64,000 nucleotides of DNA from Maioricimonas rarisocia (lineage in GTDB: Bacteria > Planctomycetota > Planctomycetia > Planctomycetales > Planctomycetaceae), in NCBI RefSeq assembly GCF_007747795.1, contig NZ_CP036275.1:1-64000 (forward strand), read 5' to 3'. Position numbers and translations under genes: made by a program. The notes under the pieces are model-generated. The model saw nothing but the letters and a program-made list of their open reading frames with translations. It did not search any database and was not told the origin of the DNA. Positions 8,701 through 17,708 of this stretch are shown here, piece after piece (position 1 is the stretch's first letter; each line of letters starts with the position of its first letter).

Positions 8701-10005
8701 CAGCTTCTTGCGACCGAACCGGTTCACGTCGATTCGCTCCTCAAGTTTGCCGACAGGGCGTGGCGACGACCGCTGACGGAGAGCGAGCGGAAGGCTCTCG
8801 AGGCGTTCTATCGAAACCTGCGTTCGCAGCAGATCGACCATGAGGACGCGTTCCGGCTGACCCTTGCCCGTATTCTTGCGTCTCCCGCCTTCCTGTATCG
8901 CCTGGAAGAACCGCGCGCCGGTTCAGACCCGAACGAGGTCACTCCGCATGAGCTGGCCAGTCGTCTCAGTTACTTCCTCTGGTCATCGATGCCGGATGCC
9001 GAATTGCGGGCTGCAGCCGACGGCGGGGGCATCACGTCTCCCGAAGTACTGCGTGCACACTCGCAGCGGATGCTGAATGATCCGCGAACGCGACGCCTGG
9101 CGATCGAATTTGCCTGCCAGTGGCTCGGCATCCGGGATTTCGACCAGCTCGACGAGAAGAGCCCGCGACACTTTCCCGAATTCGCCGCCCTGCAGGACGA
9201 CATGTATGAAGAGTCGATCCGCTTCTTCGAAAACCTGTTCCGCAATGACGGCTCGATTCTCGAGATTCTCTCTGCCGATTACACCTTCGTGAATTCGGAG
9301 CTGGCGACGTTCTACGGCATCCCGGACATTCCGGAGAGTGGCTGGCGTCGCGTCGAGAGCGTCGACCGTTTTGGCCGGGGAGGAATTCTTGGTCAAGCGA
9401 GCACGCTTGCCCGTCAGTCCGGCGCCTCGAGGACCAGTCCGATTCTCCGCGGCAACTGGATCTCGGAGACATTACTGGGAGAGCGACTCCCCCGCCCGCC
9501 TGACGACGTCCCGCAGCTGCCGGAGACCGTTCCCGAAGGGCTCAGCGAGCGGCAGTTGATTGAGCGGCACAGCAGCGATCCGGCCTGCGTCAAATGCCAT
9601 GCCCGCATCGATCCGTATGGATTCGCTCTGGAGAACTTCGATGCGATCGGTCGGTTTCGGACCCGTGATGCGCGGGACCACCCGATCGATACGCGGACGA
9701 CTCTTCCCGACGGGACCTCTCTCGACGGACTGAGTGGATTGCGCGAGTATCTGCTGACGAAGCGGCGCGATGACTTCGTGCGCGTCTTCTGCCGCAAGCT
9801 GCTCGGCTATGCCCTGGGCCGCCGGATTCTGCTCTCGGACGAGCCGCTGCTGGATGAGATGATGGCGGCTCTGGCAGCAAACGAGTACCGGTTCTCCGTC
9901 GCGGTCGAAACCGTCGTGCTCAGCCCGCAGTTCCGGATGATCCGTGGTCGCGATGCGACCGACACTCCACTGGCGAAAGAGGCGGCGAGCGACGCGTCCC
10001 CCTGA
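5785..10005 (+). CDS. Secreted DUF1587/DUF1592/DUF1588/DUF1585 haem-binding protein (planctomycete cytochrome-type)
   Basis: The role of this planctomycete-typical family is not established; haem sites and extracytoplasmic location suggest redox work, possibly on polysaccharide or aromatic degradation. ATG 5785 gives 1406 residues with a clean signal peptide (hydrophobic core SAVVISIACLLPG, cut near ARA-EE). An upstream TTG at 5689 would add 32 residues before the signal peptide and is less likely. The first haem motif is C50-VD-C53-H54 in the N-terminal cytochrome domain; the second is C1268-VK-C1271-H1272 in the DUF1588 region followed by IDPYGFALENFD. DUF1587 (LRRLNNSEYTWTIRDLTG), DUF1595/DUF1592 (WRRPLTESERKALE, LASRLSYFLWSSMPD) and C-terminal DUF1585 can be recognised. 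A long central part (about residues 250-900) matches nothing I know. The next gene is its usual DUF1552 partner. Confidence 0.9.
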   Translation: MRGFAFSAVVISIACLLPGLRPARAEEIDQFAPLRTSFDSGVLPLLRQFCVDCHSTADREGELDLERVGTFADVRRDPAAWQKVRRMLRDGEMPPADSPQLSREQMRQLTEWVSRYLDTEARARAGDPGPVVLRRLNNSEYTWTIRDLTGVKSLDPARQFPTDGAAGEGFTNTGQALAMSPALVQKYLDAAREIAGHAVLLPDGFRFSPSSTRRDWADEILAEIRSIYTRHTKSAQLAGVRFYSQQEIEKARKVMAEDGRVDLVPYFAALVEHRESIEAGRFSAETVAKERHLNPKYLGILAATLTSDDVTPLLRSLQNQWRAAGPEEASALAEAVRAWQDRLWRFQPVGHLGLVQPWQVPSVPLEEQRHLRLPLSVAPGADAATIFLIASPAGDGAEGDLVAWQNARIEFGAGKPVIPLRDLRALSIAMDQVRFDTFSRLSEYLAVAWHLKDQDQLDVEAVASERRLRPDVLRSLLVYLGIAAGDDVQISEYLQQPLNSVGGYSFVRGWGQPGLDALSVVANSSDQAVAIPGDMQPHQVAVHPRPERWVATGWKSPVDGTVRVSARVRHAHAACGNGVSWKVELRRSATRRVLAAGNVDRVRTADIPPVDGVQVRKGDLISLIIGPRDGSHVCDLTEIDLTIVSESDDARLWSLSTDCADSIDAGNPHPDRYGHRDTWHFYHGRIDGEATPGIIPADSLLGRWLDANDAAAASEIAEQLQRQLLGQASGDVSDADHRLAAELRSLQGPLFGRIDLTRLAETVSREELTTSTFGIDPERFGRHPDGSAAPEDALIVHAPEVIDVRVPASLCEGAELVVTGTLAGPASGEGSVQLAIAQRSPRAAGLADLLPGVPVTARAGTTAEERVRTAFNDFRAIFPAAMCHARVVPIDEVVTLVLYHREDEHLARLMLSEAEQARLDRLWGELFYVSQDAFRLETALEQILEFATQDADPRKFDPVLQPIAERAEAFRRQLLATEPVHVDSLLKFADRAWRRPLTESERKALEAFYRNLRSQQIDHEDAFRLTLARILASPAFLYRLEEPRAGSDPNEVTPHELASRLSYFLWSSMPDAELRAAADGGGITSPEVLRAHSQRMLNDPRTRRLAIEFACQWLGIRDFDQLDEKSPRHFPEFAALQDDMYEESIRFFENLFRNDGSILEILSADYTFVNSELATFYGIPDIPESGWRRVESVDRFGRGGILGQASTLARQSGASRTSPILRGNWISETLLGERLPRPPDDVPQLPETVPEGLSERQLIERHSSDPACVKCHARIDPYGFALENFDAIGRFRTRDARDHPIDTRTTLPDGTSLDGLSGLREYLLTKRRDDFVRVFCRKLLGYALGRRILLSDEPLLDEMMAALAANEYRFSVAVETVVLSPQFRMIRGRDATDTPLAKEAASDASP

Positions 10006-10047
10006 ATGCCCGGACCTTTGCGATTCGCTCCAGCAGGAGACAGACAG

Positions 10048-11346
10048 ATGCATCAGTTCTCGCGACGGACGCTGCTTCGGGGAGTTGGCGGCTCCATGGC
10101 CCTCCCCTGGCTCGAATCCCTTTCGGTCTGGGCGAACGATCAGACACCGTTGCGGCAGGCGAGCGAGGCGCCGCGGCGGTTCGCCGTTCTGTTTGCGGGC
10201 AACGGGTTCCACAAGGACCACTGGTGGGCCCGCGGTGCCGGCACAGAGATGGCACTCGGCCAGGTCCTCGCGCCGCTGCAGGCACATCGCGAGAAGGTGC
10301 TGTTTATCCGCGGCCTCTACAACGAACAGGCCCTCAAGGGAAACATCCACAGTTCGCAGACGGGCAATCTGCTTTCGGGCGCTCCGCTGGCATCCGGTGG
10401 CGAGATTCGCTCCGGGACGAGCATCGACCAGGTTCTGGCACAAACGCACGGACGCAGCACGAAGGTTCCGTCGCTGGTCCTGGGCTGCGAGAAGTCGAAT
10501 CCGTCGGTGCACAAGAACTACTCGATGCTCTACAGCTCCCACATCTCGTGGAGCTCACCGACAACGCCGACGCCGCTCGAGTTGTACCCGGCCCTGGCGT
10601 TCGACCGCCTCTTCCGCGATACGGCCGATGCCGGGGACCGCAGTGTGCTGGATGCCGTTCTCGAGGACGCCCGGCGGCTCCGCAGCGGCGTGAGTCGCAG
10701 CGATCAGCAGAAACTCGACGAGTACCTGAATTCCGTTCGAGAAGTGGAGCAGCGGATCGAACGTGCGGGGACCCGCGGCGAACTGCAGGGATGGCGGCCG
10801 ACATTGGAGAAGCCGGACATTCCCCGGCCCGCCGACGGCATTCCGCAGGACATCGGCGAGCATATGCGGCTGATGTGCGACATCCTCGTGCTCGCCTTCC
10901 AGACCGACACGACGCGGATCTGCACGCTCAAACTGAACAACGATCACTCGGCGCTCCGGTTCCCGAACCTGGGCGTCGACTACATGATCCACCACCTGCT
11001 TTCGCACCAGGAGTCAGACGACTGGCTGAAAGTGAACCAGTTCTTCGTGCAGCAGCTGGCCTACATTGCCGACCGGCTCGATGCGATTCAGGAAGGGGAA
11101 AAGACGGCACTGGACAACTCGATGCTGATGTTCTGCTCGAGCATGCTGACGGGGAGTCACAACGCCGGCCAGTTGCCGGTCATCCTCGTGGGCCGCGGCG
11201 GTGGATCACTCGAGACGGGCCGGACGCTCGACTACCTAGACCAGCCGAACCGCAAGATGTGCAGCCTGTATCTGTCGCTGCTGGACAAGTTCGGCGTGCA
11301 CCTCGAGGAATTCGGCGACTCCCGCGAACGGCTGCCGGGTGTGTGA
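10048..11346 (+). CDS. DUF1552 protein with Tat-type signal
   Basis: DUF1552 proteins are commonly encoded right after DUF1592 haem proteins in planctomycetes and probably act with them outside the cytoplasm; no reaction is established. The product (432 residues) starts at ATG 10048, supported by AGGAGA upstream; an earlier ATG at 10006 directly abuts the previous stop but has no ribosome site. The N-terminus has a Tat-like twin arginine (SRRTLLRGVGGSMALPWLE). Family landmarks are FAVLFAGNGFHKDHWW, the segment with PSLVLGCEKSNPS, and SHQESDDWLKVNQFF near the C-terminus. It forms an operon with the preceding gene (42 bp apart). Confidence 0.9.
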   Translation: MHQFSRRTLLRGVGGSMALPWLESLSVWANDQTPLRQASEAPRRFAVLFAGNGFHKDHWWARGAGTEMALGQVLAPLQAHREKVLFIRGLYNEQALKGNIHSSQTGNLLSGAPLASGGEIRSGTSIDQVLAQTHGRSTKVPSLVLGCEKSNPSVHKNYSMLYSSHISWSSPTTPTPLELYPALAFDRLFRDTADAGDRSVLDAVLEDARRLRSGVSRSDQQKLDEYLNSVREVEQRIERAGTRGELQGWRPTLEKPDIPRPADGIPQDIGEHMRLMCDILVLAFQTDTTRICTLKLNNDHSALRFPNLGVDYMIHHLLSHQESDDWLKVNQFFVQQLAYIADRLDAIQEGEKTALDNSMLMFCSSMLTGSHNAGQLPVILVGRGGGSLETGRTLDYLDQPNRKMCSLYLSLLDKFGVHLEEFGDSRERLPGV

Positions 11347-11372
11347 CTGCGGCGGGCTGACGTCCGACCCCC

Positions 11373-12770
11373 TCAGAACAGCCGGTTCAGGCCGTTGAGT
11401 GCCGCGACACGGTACGCCTCGGCCATTGTCGGGTAGTTGAACGTCGAGTTCACAAAGTAGCGGAGCGAGTTCTGTTCGCCCGGCTGCGACATGACTGCCT
11501 GGCCGATGTGGATGATCTCCGAGGCGTTCGCCCCGAAGCAGTGGATGCCCAAAAGCTGCAGCGTCTCGCGGTGAAACAGCAGCTTGAGCATGCCGACGGT
11601 CCGTCCGGTGATCTGGGCCCGGGCAAGACTCTTGAACATTGACTGTCCCACCTCGTATGGCACACCCGCTTCGGTCAGTTCCCGTTCGGTCTTTCCCAGC
11701 GAACTGATTTCGGGACTGGTGTAGATGCCGGTCGGAATCTCGCTGATGAGGGCCCGTTCGCAGACTCCATTGGCCAGGTGCATGGCGGCATAGCGTCCCT
11801 GCACGTAGGCGGCACTGGCGAGTGAGGGAACGCCGATCACGTCTCCGACCGCGTAGATATGGGGAAGCGTTGTCTGAAAGTCTTCGTTGACCTCGAGCTG
11901 TCCGCGACGATTGGGGACCAGTCCGATCTCTTCGAGCCCCATGTCGACGGTGTTGCCGTTGCGGCCGGCGGCCCAGAACAGCACGTCGGTCTTGATCTGC
12001 TTGCCCGACTTCAGGTGCAGGACCACCCCGTCGTCGGTCGGCTCGACCCGTTCGTACGCCTCGTTGTGGCGGATGATGACGCCCCGATCCCGCAGGTGGT
12101 AGCTGAGGGCGTCGATGATCTCGTCATCGAGGAACTCCAGCAGCTTCTGCCGGGTGTTGACCAGGTTCACCTTCACGCCCAGGTTGCGGAACATCGAGGC
12201 GTATTCGCAGCCGATGACGCCGGCTCCGTAAATGGTGATCGTCCGGGGTGTCTCGGCAAGGTCGAGGATCGTGTCGCTGTCGAAGACGCGGGGATGGCTG
12301 AAGTCGATCTCGGCCGGACGGTACGGCCGCGAGCCGGTTGCGACGATGAACGAATCGGCTCGCAGTTCCCGCCGGCCGCCGTACTCGTCGAAGACCTCCA
12401 GCGTATTCGGATCGCGAAAACGGGCGTGTCCGACAAACAGGGGGACGCCGTTGCGTTCGTAGAAGGAGAGCCGCATGTCGACCTGCTTCTCGATGACGGA
12501 TGCGGCCGTTCTGCGCAGATCGGGAAAGGTGGGGGTGCGTGTCAGGCCGACATCGCGGAAGAGCTTGTTCCCCAGCACGCTGGTCACCTGGTAGATGGCG
12601 AACCGCAGAGCCTTGCTGGGAATCGTGCCGCGGTGGGTGCAACTTCCGCCGATCCGCCGGAATCGTTCGACGACCGCCACCGATTTGCCGAGCTTGGTGG
12701 CCTGCATGGCGGCTCCTTCGCCACCCGGACCGGTTCCGATAACGACGACGTCGAAGTTCTGCGAGTCCAT
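11373..12770 (-). CDS. sthA: Soluble pyridine nucleotide transhydrogenase (Si-specific)
   Basis: SthA (UdhA) transfers hydride between NADPH and NAD+, balancing the two pools in the cytoplasm. The 465-residue flavoprotein aligns by eye with E. coli SthA along its length. It has the FAD motif GTGPGG (12-17), the active region with C44 and the sequence THRGTIPSK, the second dinucleotide motif [12 protein letters not shown], the AVGDVIG block, and the C-terminal [21 protein letters not shown]. As in E. coli SthA, the second redox cysteine of disulfide reductases is threonine (T49), which separates it from lipoamide dehydrogenase. It converges with the DUF1552 gene (26 bp gap). Confidence 0.95.
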   Translation of the reverse strand: MDSQNFDVVVIGTGPGGEGAAMQATKLGKSVAVVERFRRIGGSCTHRGTIPSKALRFAIYQVTSVLGNKLFRDVGLTRTPTFPDLRRTAASVIEKQVDMRLSFYERNGVPLFVGHARFRDPNTLEVFDEYGGRRELRADSFIVATGSRPYRPAEIDFSHPRVFDSDTILDLAETPRTITIYGAGVIGCEYASMFRNLGVKVNLVNTRQKLLEFLDDEIIDALSYHLRDRGVIIRHNEAYERVEPTDDGVVLHLKSGKQIKTDVLFWAAGRNGNTVDMGLEEIGLVPNRRGQLEVNEDFQTTLPHIYAVGDVIGVPSLASAAYVQGRYAAMHLANGVCERALISEIPTGIYTSPEISSLGKTERELTEAGVPYEVGQSMFKSLARAQITGRTVGMLKLLFHRETLQLLGIHCFGANASEIIHIGQAVMSQPGEQNSLRYFVNSTFNYPTMAEAYRVAALNGLNRLF

Positions 12771-13186
12771 GGTTCCCGTTCGTGCAGTAGGGTGCTGGTA
12801 CTGAAGTATGGCTGGCGGGTTGCCCTGCCGACCCGCCCGGAAAGCGTTATGGCAACTTCAGTGCCGTCCGGTCCACCCCGATGGTCGGGTCAGCGTCGTC
12901 TGCAGACTGCAAGGTGTCGACGAGGCCGATCGCTGCCGCCGGGGTTGGACGCGTCGCCGGAACGGAATTCGCTTGTGTGAGGAAATCTGCCTGCAGTCAG
13001 GGTCTCGGGTGCGGCTGCAGGTGGCGGAAGCTGATCGTTTTTTAGGCAACCTGCTTCTTCCGGAGACATTCGCCGGAGTCGGCAATCGACTTGCAGCAGG
13101 TGCGTCGCAATAATTCCTCCCCCTGTGCCGGGCCGGCAAACGTTGACTGCCGCTTGTGAGAGACTCGAGATCGTCTGGAGCGTTCA
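12771..13186 (+). other. Divergent intergenic region sthA / GH63 gene, no gene seen
   Basis: This 416-bp region holds the promoters of two divergent genes. I see no convincing coding region; the 101-residue frame at 12808-13113 has an Arg/Cys-rich composition typical of a shadow. A hairpin-forming pair GGCGGGT (12814-12820) / ACCCGCC (12831-12837) lies near sthA. The string GTAGGGTGCTG at 12787-12797 matches the head of the REP-like elements described elsewhere, but its palindrome is missing. Confidence 0.5.
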
Positions 13187-15925
13187 TTGACGAGGATTGA
13201 TGCGTCCCGCGCCGAACTGGACCGCCTGGCTGCTGAAGTTCGCCGCGATCCCGACTCCAATTGGAAACGCTGGGGTCCGTACCTGTCGGAACGCCAGTGG
13301 GGCACTGTGCGCGAAGACAAGTCGCCGGACGGTCGCGTCTGGCGCGCCTTCACCCACGACGAAGCCGTCTGGCGAGCCTATCGCTGGGGCGAGGACGGGA
13401 TCCTCGGCCTGACCGACCGGCAGTGTCGGCTCGCCTTCTCGCTGGCGCTCTGGAACGGGAAGGATCCGATCCTCAAGGAGCGACTGTTCGGCCTCAGCGG
13501 CCCGGAAGGGAATCACGGCGAAGATGTCAAGGAGTGCTACTACTACCTCGACTCCACCCCTTCCCACTCGTACATGAAGGGGCTGTACAAGTACCCGCAG
13601 CAGGAATTCCCGTACGAACTGCTGCGCACAGCCAACTCGGAACGGAGTCGGCTCGAACCGGAGTACGAGCTGACCGATACCGGGGTCTTCGACGGCAACC
13701 GGTATTTCGACGTGTTCGTCGAGTACGCGAAGGCGGCACCCGAAGACATCCTCATCCGGATCACAGTCGCCAATCGGGGACCGAAGAAGGCGCGGCTGCA
13801 TCTGCTTCCCCAGTTCGTCTTTCGCAATACCTGGTCGTGGGGAGAGACCAGTGAAAGTCACCTGGCCCGACCGTCGCTGGAACTGATGGAAGACGGTTCG
13901 GTTCTCGCCGAACACGAAACGCTCGGCCGGCTCCGCATCGACGCCGATGGTGGACCACGGGGAAAGGCTCCGGAGTGGATCTTCACCGAAAACGAAACGA
14001 ACAGCTGGCGGCATGAGAAGCCGGAGCTCAGCCGTGCGTCCTGCAAGGACGCGTTTCACCTGTACGTCGTCAACGGCGTCAAACAGGCAGTCAATCTGAA
14101 GCCCCGCGGCACAAAGGCGGCAGCGGTCTACGTCATCGACGTACCGGCCGAAGGAGAGCGGGAGATCCGTCTGCGACTGCGGCCGCAGGATGTGGCACCC
14201 GATCCGCCGTTCGGCGACGAGTTCCAGCAGACGTTCCGCACCCGCATCGACGAGGCGGATGCCTTCTACGAATCCAAGACCTGCCCCGGTCTGGATGAAG
14301 ATGAGCGGCGTGTGCTGAGGCAGGCAAGTGCCGGGCTGCTCTGGAGCAAGCAGTTCTACTACTACGTCGTGAACGAGTGGCTCGACGAGAAGCCGGAACC
14401 GGATCCGATGGAGACGGATCCGATGGTGCTGCGGAACCGGGACTGGCAGCATCTGTACAACCGCAACATCATCTCGATGCCGGACAAGTGGGAGTACCCG
14501 TGGTACGCCGCCTGGGACAGTGCGTTCCACATGCTGCCGTTTGCGAACCTCGATCCGCACTTTGCGCGGGAGCAGCTGATCCTGTTCCTCCGCGAATGGT
14601 ACATGCACCCCAACGGGCAGATTCCCGCGTACGAGTGGAACTTCAGTGACGTCAATCCGCCCGTGCATGCCTGGGCCTGCTGGCGGATCTACCAGATGAC
14701 CGGCACTCCCGGGAAGCGGGACCGCGAGTTCCTCGCCCGGGCATTCCAGAAGCTGCTGCTCAACTTCACCTGGTGGGTCAATCGCAAGGATGTGCGAGGC
14801 AAGCACGTCTTCACCGGCGGATTCCTCGGCCTGGACAACATCGGTATCTTCGACCGCTCGAAGCCTCTGCCGACCGGCGGACACCTCGAACAGGCGGACG
14901 GCACCGCCTGGATGGCGTACTACTGCTCGAGCATGCTGTCGATCGCCTTCGAACTGGCCGACGGCAATCCGGCTTACGAAGACATGGCTTCGAAGTTCTT
15001 CGAGCACTACGTCGCCATTGCCGAGGCGATGAACTCGCTCGATGGGACCGGCCTGTGGGACGAAGAGGACGGGTTCTACTACGACCATCTGCACATCAAC
15101 GGTCGCAGCATCCCGCTGAAGATCCGCTCGATGGTCGGGATCATTCCGCTGTTCACCGTCGACATTCTCTACGAGCGGGTGATCGGCAAGCTGCCCGGAT
15201 TCTGCAAGCGGATGAACTGGTTCCTGGAACACCGCCAGGATCTGTCCGAGTTCATGACGTACATGGAGAAGAATGACGGAAACGGCGAGGGAAGTCAGCG
15301 GCTGCTGGCGATCCCGACGCGTGACCGGCTCGAGCGAATCCTTAAGTACGTGCTCGACGAGAACGAGTTTCTCTCACCGTTCGGCGTCCGCTCACTGTCG
15401 AAGTACCACCTCGAGCATCCGTTCGTCTTCGGATCGAACGGCGACGAGATGCGTGTTCAGTACGTGCCCGGAGAGTCGGACAGTGGCATGTTCGGCGGCA
15501 ACTCGAACTGGCGCGGCCCGATCTGGTTCCCGCTCAACTACCTGCTCATCGAGGCGTTCGAGCGTTACCACCAGTTCTACGGCGACTCGCTGAAGGTCGA
15601 ATGTCCGACCGGTTCCGGAAATATGATGAACCTCAAGGAGGTGGCCGACGAGATCCGCCGCCGCCTGGTTCGCCTGTTCCTCGCCGATGAGGAAGGGGTG
15701 CGTCCCAGTTACGCCCGCGGCGATCGATTTACCAACGATGAGCACTGGACCGATCTGGTTCTGTTCTACGAGTACTTTCACGGAGATACCGGACGCGGTC
15801 TGGGGGCCAATCATCAGACCGGCTGGACGGCACTGGTGGCGCCGATTCTCGAGAGCCTGGCCCGGGACCGTGCGGAAGCCGGCGAACCGGATCCAACCGC
15901 CTTCTGGGCCGATGCTGCCCGGTGA
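13187..15925 (+). CDS. Large GH63-type glucosidase
   Basis: The 912-residue product resembles the mannosyl-oligosaccharide-glucosidase (GH63, alpha/alpha-barrel) group found in bacteria and fungi (YMR196W-like), which hydrolyse alpha-glucosidic bonds. Typical segments are the N-terminal WKRWGPYLSERQWGTVRED, the barrel motifs YPWYAAWDSAFHMLPFA, GQIPAYEWNFSDVNPPVHAW and GGFLGLDNIGIFDRS, and the C-terminal SNWRGPIWFPLNYLLIEA. No signal peptide is visible, so it is probably cytoplasmic, perhaps acting on storage glucan or an osmolyte glucoside. The start is TTG 13187 with TGGAG six bases upstream. It converges with pstB (16 bp gap). The exact substrate is unknown. Confidence 0.88.
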   Translation: MTRIDASRAELDRLAAEVRRDPDSNWKRWGPYLSERQWGTVREDKSPDGRVWRAFTHDEAVWRAYRWGEDGILGLTDRQCRLAFSLALWNGKDPILKERLFGLSGPEGNHGEDVKECYYYLDSTPSHSYMKGLYKYPQQEFPYELLRTANSERSRLEPEYELTDTGVFDGNRYFDVFVEYAKAAPEDILIRITVANRGPKKARLHLLPQFVFRNTWSWGETSESHLARPSLELMEDGSVLAEHETLGRLRIDADGGPRGKAPEWIFTENETNSWRHEKPELSRASCKDAFHLYVVNGVKQAVNLKPRGTKAAAVYVIDVPAEGEREIRLRLRPQDVAPDPPFGDEFQQTFRTRIDEADAFYESKTCPGLDEDERRVLRQASAGLLWSKQFYYYVVNEWLDEKPEPDPMETDPMVLRNRDWQHLYNRNIISMPDKWEYPWYAAWDSAFHMLPFANLDPHFAREQLILFLREWYMHPNGQIPAYEWNFSDVNPPVHAWACWRIYQMTGTPGKRDREFLARAFQKLLLNFTWWVNRKDVRGKHVFTGGFLGLDNIGIFDRSKPLPTGGHLEQADGTAWMAYYCSSMLSIAFELADGNPAYEDMASKFFEHYVAIAEAMNSLDGTGLWDEEDGFYYDHLHINGRSIPLKIRSMVGIIPLFTVDILYERVIGKLPGFCKRMNWFLEHRQDLSEFMTYMEKNDGNGEGSQRLLAIPTRDRLERILKYVLDENEFLSPFGVRSLSKYHLEHPFVFGSNGDEMRVQYVPGESDSGMFGGNSNWRGPIWFPLNYLLIEAFERYHQFYGDSLKVECPTGSGNMMNLKEVADEIRRRLVRLFLADEEGVRPSYARGDRFTNDEHWTDLVLFYEYFHGDTGRGLGANHQTGWTALVAPILESLARDRAEAGEPDPTAFWADAAR

Positions 15926-15941
15926 GCGGAACGGAAGCGGA

Positions 15942-16793
15942 TCATCCGGAGCGGCCGGCGACGTACGCCTGAGTGAGTGGGTCCCGAGGCTTCTCGAAGA
16001 TCTGCTCCGCCGGACCCCGTTCAATCAATCGACCCGTGCCGTTCTTCATCCAGAAGAATGCCACGTCATCGGCGATGCGGCGGGCCTGTGCCAGATTGTG
16101 CGTGACGACGATCTGCGTCAGCCGTTCGCGAAGCCCAAGCAGCAGTTCTTCGATCACCCCTGTCGAAATGGGGTCCAGCGCGCTGCACGGCTCGTCGAGC
16201 AGCAGGACATGAGGCTGCAGCGCAAGGGCCCGCGCGATGCAGAGTCGTTGCTGCTGCCCCCCTGAGAGGGACAGCGCCGGTCGGTCGAGCCGGTCCTTCA
16301 CCTCGTCCCACAGGCCAACACTCTTGAGCGTCGATTCGATTCGTTCGGCCAGAACCGCCCGGTCGATGACGCCATGTTCGCGGAGCGGCAGCTCGAGATT
16401 GCGGCGGATCGACAGCGGAAACGGATTCGGTTTCTGGAAGATCATTCCCACCCGCCGCCGCAGCTGCAGGACGTCTACGTCTGTATCGCGCACGTCGATC
16501 CCTCCGATGCGAACGGTTCCACTCACGTGGCATCCCGGCACCAGGTCGCACAGCCGATTGAGCGTCGACAGCAGGCTCGTCTTGCCGCAGCCCGAAGGCC
16601 CGATCACCGCCATGATCCGACCGGCATCAGCCGAAAGATCGACGTCACTCAGCACGCACTGCGAGTCGTATTGGATCGAGAGCCGCTCGATCTGTACGAC
16701 GGCGTCGCCGGCTCGCTTCGGGTCGGTCGCGGGCGGCCACGTCGTGGGGTTCATCGGTATGCAGTCATTCCGTGCAGGCACGTCTTCAGCCAT
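15942..16793 (-). CDS. pstB: Phosphate ABC transporter ATP-binding protein
   Basis: PstB hydrolyses ATP to drive phosphate import through PstC and PstA. The 283-residue product has Walker A GPSGCGKT (65-72), the PstB-typical GMIFQKPNPFPLSI after the Q-loop, signature LSGGQQQR (176-183), Walker B LLLDEP (197-202) and H232. It is longer than the usual 250-260 residues by an N-terminal extension of about 30 residues. Its ATG shares one base with the pstA stop (TGATG), so translation is probably coupled; the frame is also open further upstream through pstA, which is a shadow. No phoU follows, as the next gene converges from the other strand. Confidence 0.94.
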   Translation of the reverse strand: MAEDVPARNDCIPMNPTTWPPATDPKRAGDAVVQIERLSIQYDSQCVLSDVDLSADAGRIMAVIGPSGCGKTSLLSTLNRLCDLVPGCHVSGTVRIGGIDVRDTDVDVLQLRRRVGMIFQKPNPFPLSIRRNLELPLREHGVIDRAVLAERIESTLKSVGLWDEVKDRLDRPALSLSGGQQQRLCIARALALQPHVLLLDEPCSALDPISTGVIEELLLGLRERLTQIVVTHNLAQARRIADDVAFFWMKNGTGRLIERGPAEQIFEKPRDPLTQAYVAGRSG

Positions 16794-17701
16794 CAGTTTG
16801 TCACGATCTGCCGGCCCAGCCAGCGGTGTGCCATCCAGGAGGCCGCACCGTTGAGGATCAGCAGCAGGCTGATCAGCACCAGGGCGGCCGCGTACGCTCG
16901 TTCGTTGCCCCCGGCGACGTTCATCGACAGGTCGAAGATGTGGATCGACAACGATCGGCCTGAGTCCCACAGCGATTCCGGCATCCGGTCCACGTAGCCG
17001 CTGGTGAAGATCAATGCGGCCGTCTCCGCGAGTGCCCGACCGATGCCGAGAACCAGACCGACGACCAGCCCGGGAACAGCGACCGGCAGCAGCAGATGAC
17101 GGATCGCCGCCGTCCGTGACATACCCAGAGCGGCAGCTCCCAGCCGGTACTCGTCCGGTGCCGAGCGAAAACCTTCCTCCGTCGCGCGAATCAGGATGGG
17201 CAGAACCATGCAGGCGAGCGTCAGCCCTCCGGACAGGATCGAGAAGCCCATTCCCAGCCAGACGCAGAAGAAGGCGTTTCCGAACAGTCCGAAGACGATC
17301 GAGGGGACTCCCGCCAGAACGTCCAGACTGCGGCGAACCAGCCGCCCGAACCGGCTCTGCTGCGATGAGAACTCGGCCAGCAGGATGGCCGTCCCCAGCC
17401 CGATCGGTACGGCGACGACCAGGCAGACCAGCAGGATCAGCAGCGTCGAGACGAGGATCGGCCCGATCCCCCCTGCCCTTCCTGCGTCGAGGACCGATTC
17501 CGTCAGGTACGCCCACGAAAACTCCCCGGCCCCGTGCCAGAGGATGCTCCCCACAATCCATGTAAAGACAGCGGCGATTATGGCTGCCATTGTCCACGCG
17601 ACCGCAGAGGCCAGTCGGTCGATCCACCGGTGCGCTGCCGCCGGACGGAATGTCCACGGCACGTCAGCAGGTCGAGGGGATTCGTCGGTGAACGGGGACA
17701 T
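16793..17701 (-). CDS. pstA: Phosphate ABC transporter permease
   Basis: PstA is one of two inner-membrane permeases of the high-affinity phosphate importer. From ATG 17701 the product has 302 residues, with a first membrane helix after residue 30 (WTMAAIIAAVFTWIVGSIL), several more hydrophobic helices, and the permease EAA-type loop with YRLGAAALGMSRTAAIRHLLLPVAVPGL. ATG 17701 lies seven bases after the pstC stop; an in-frame TTG at 17746 would add 15 residues and overlap pstC. The N-terminal 30 residues are Pro/charged. Gene order pstS-pstC-pstA-pstB is standard. Confidence 0.93.
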   Translation of the reverse strand: MSPFTDESPRPADVPWTFRPAAAHRWIDRLASAVAWTMAAIIAAVFTWIVGSILWHGAGEFSWAYLTESVLDAGRAGGIGPILVSTLLILLVCLVVAVPIGLGTAILLAEFSSQQSRFGRLVRRSLDVLAGVPSIVFGLFGNAFFCVWLGMGFSILSGGLTLACMVLPILIRATEEGFRSAPDEYRLGAAALGMSRTAAIRHLLLPVAVPGLVVGLVLGIGRALAETAALIFTSGYVDRMPESLWDSGRSLSIHIFDLSMNVAGGNERAYAAALVLISLLLILNGAASWMAHRWLGRQIVTN

Positions 17702-17708
17702 GAAATCT

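Noticed and set aside
11373-12770. Loss of the second redox cysteine in the flavoprotein as an oddity
   Set aside because: Soluble transhydrogenases normally lack it, as E. coli SthA does; it is a family trait.
12808-13113. Possible 101-residue gene in the sthA/GH63 gap
   Set aside because: Arg/Cys-rich composition, no ribosome site, no recognisable motif.
15942-17657. A single 571-residue frame that would fuse pstB with an upstream part
   Set aside because: The upstream half is antisense-free but out of frame with pstA and reads as a shadow; PstB starts at the ATG overlapping the pstA stop.
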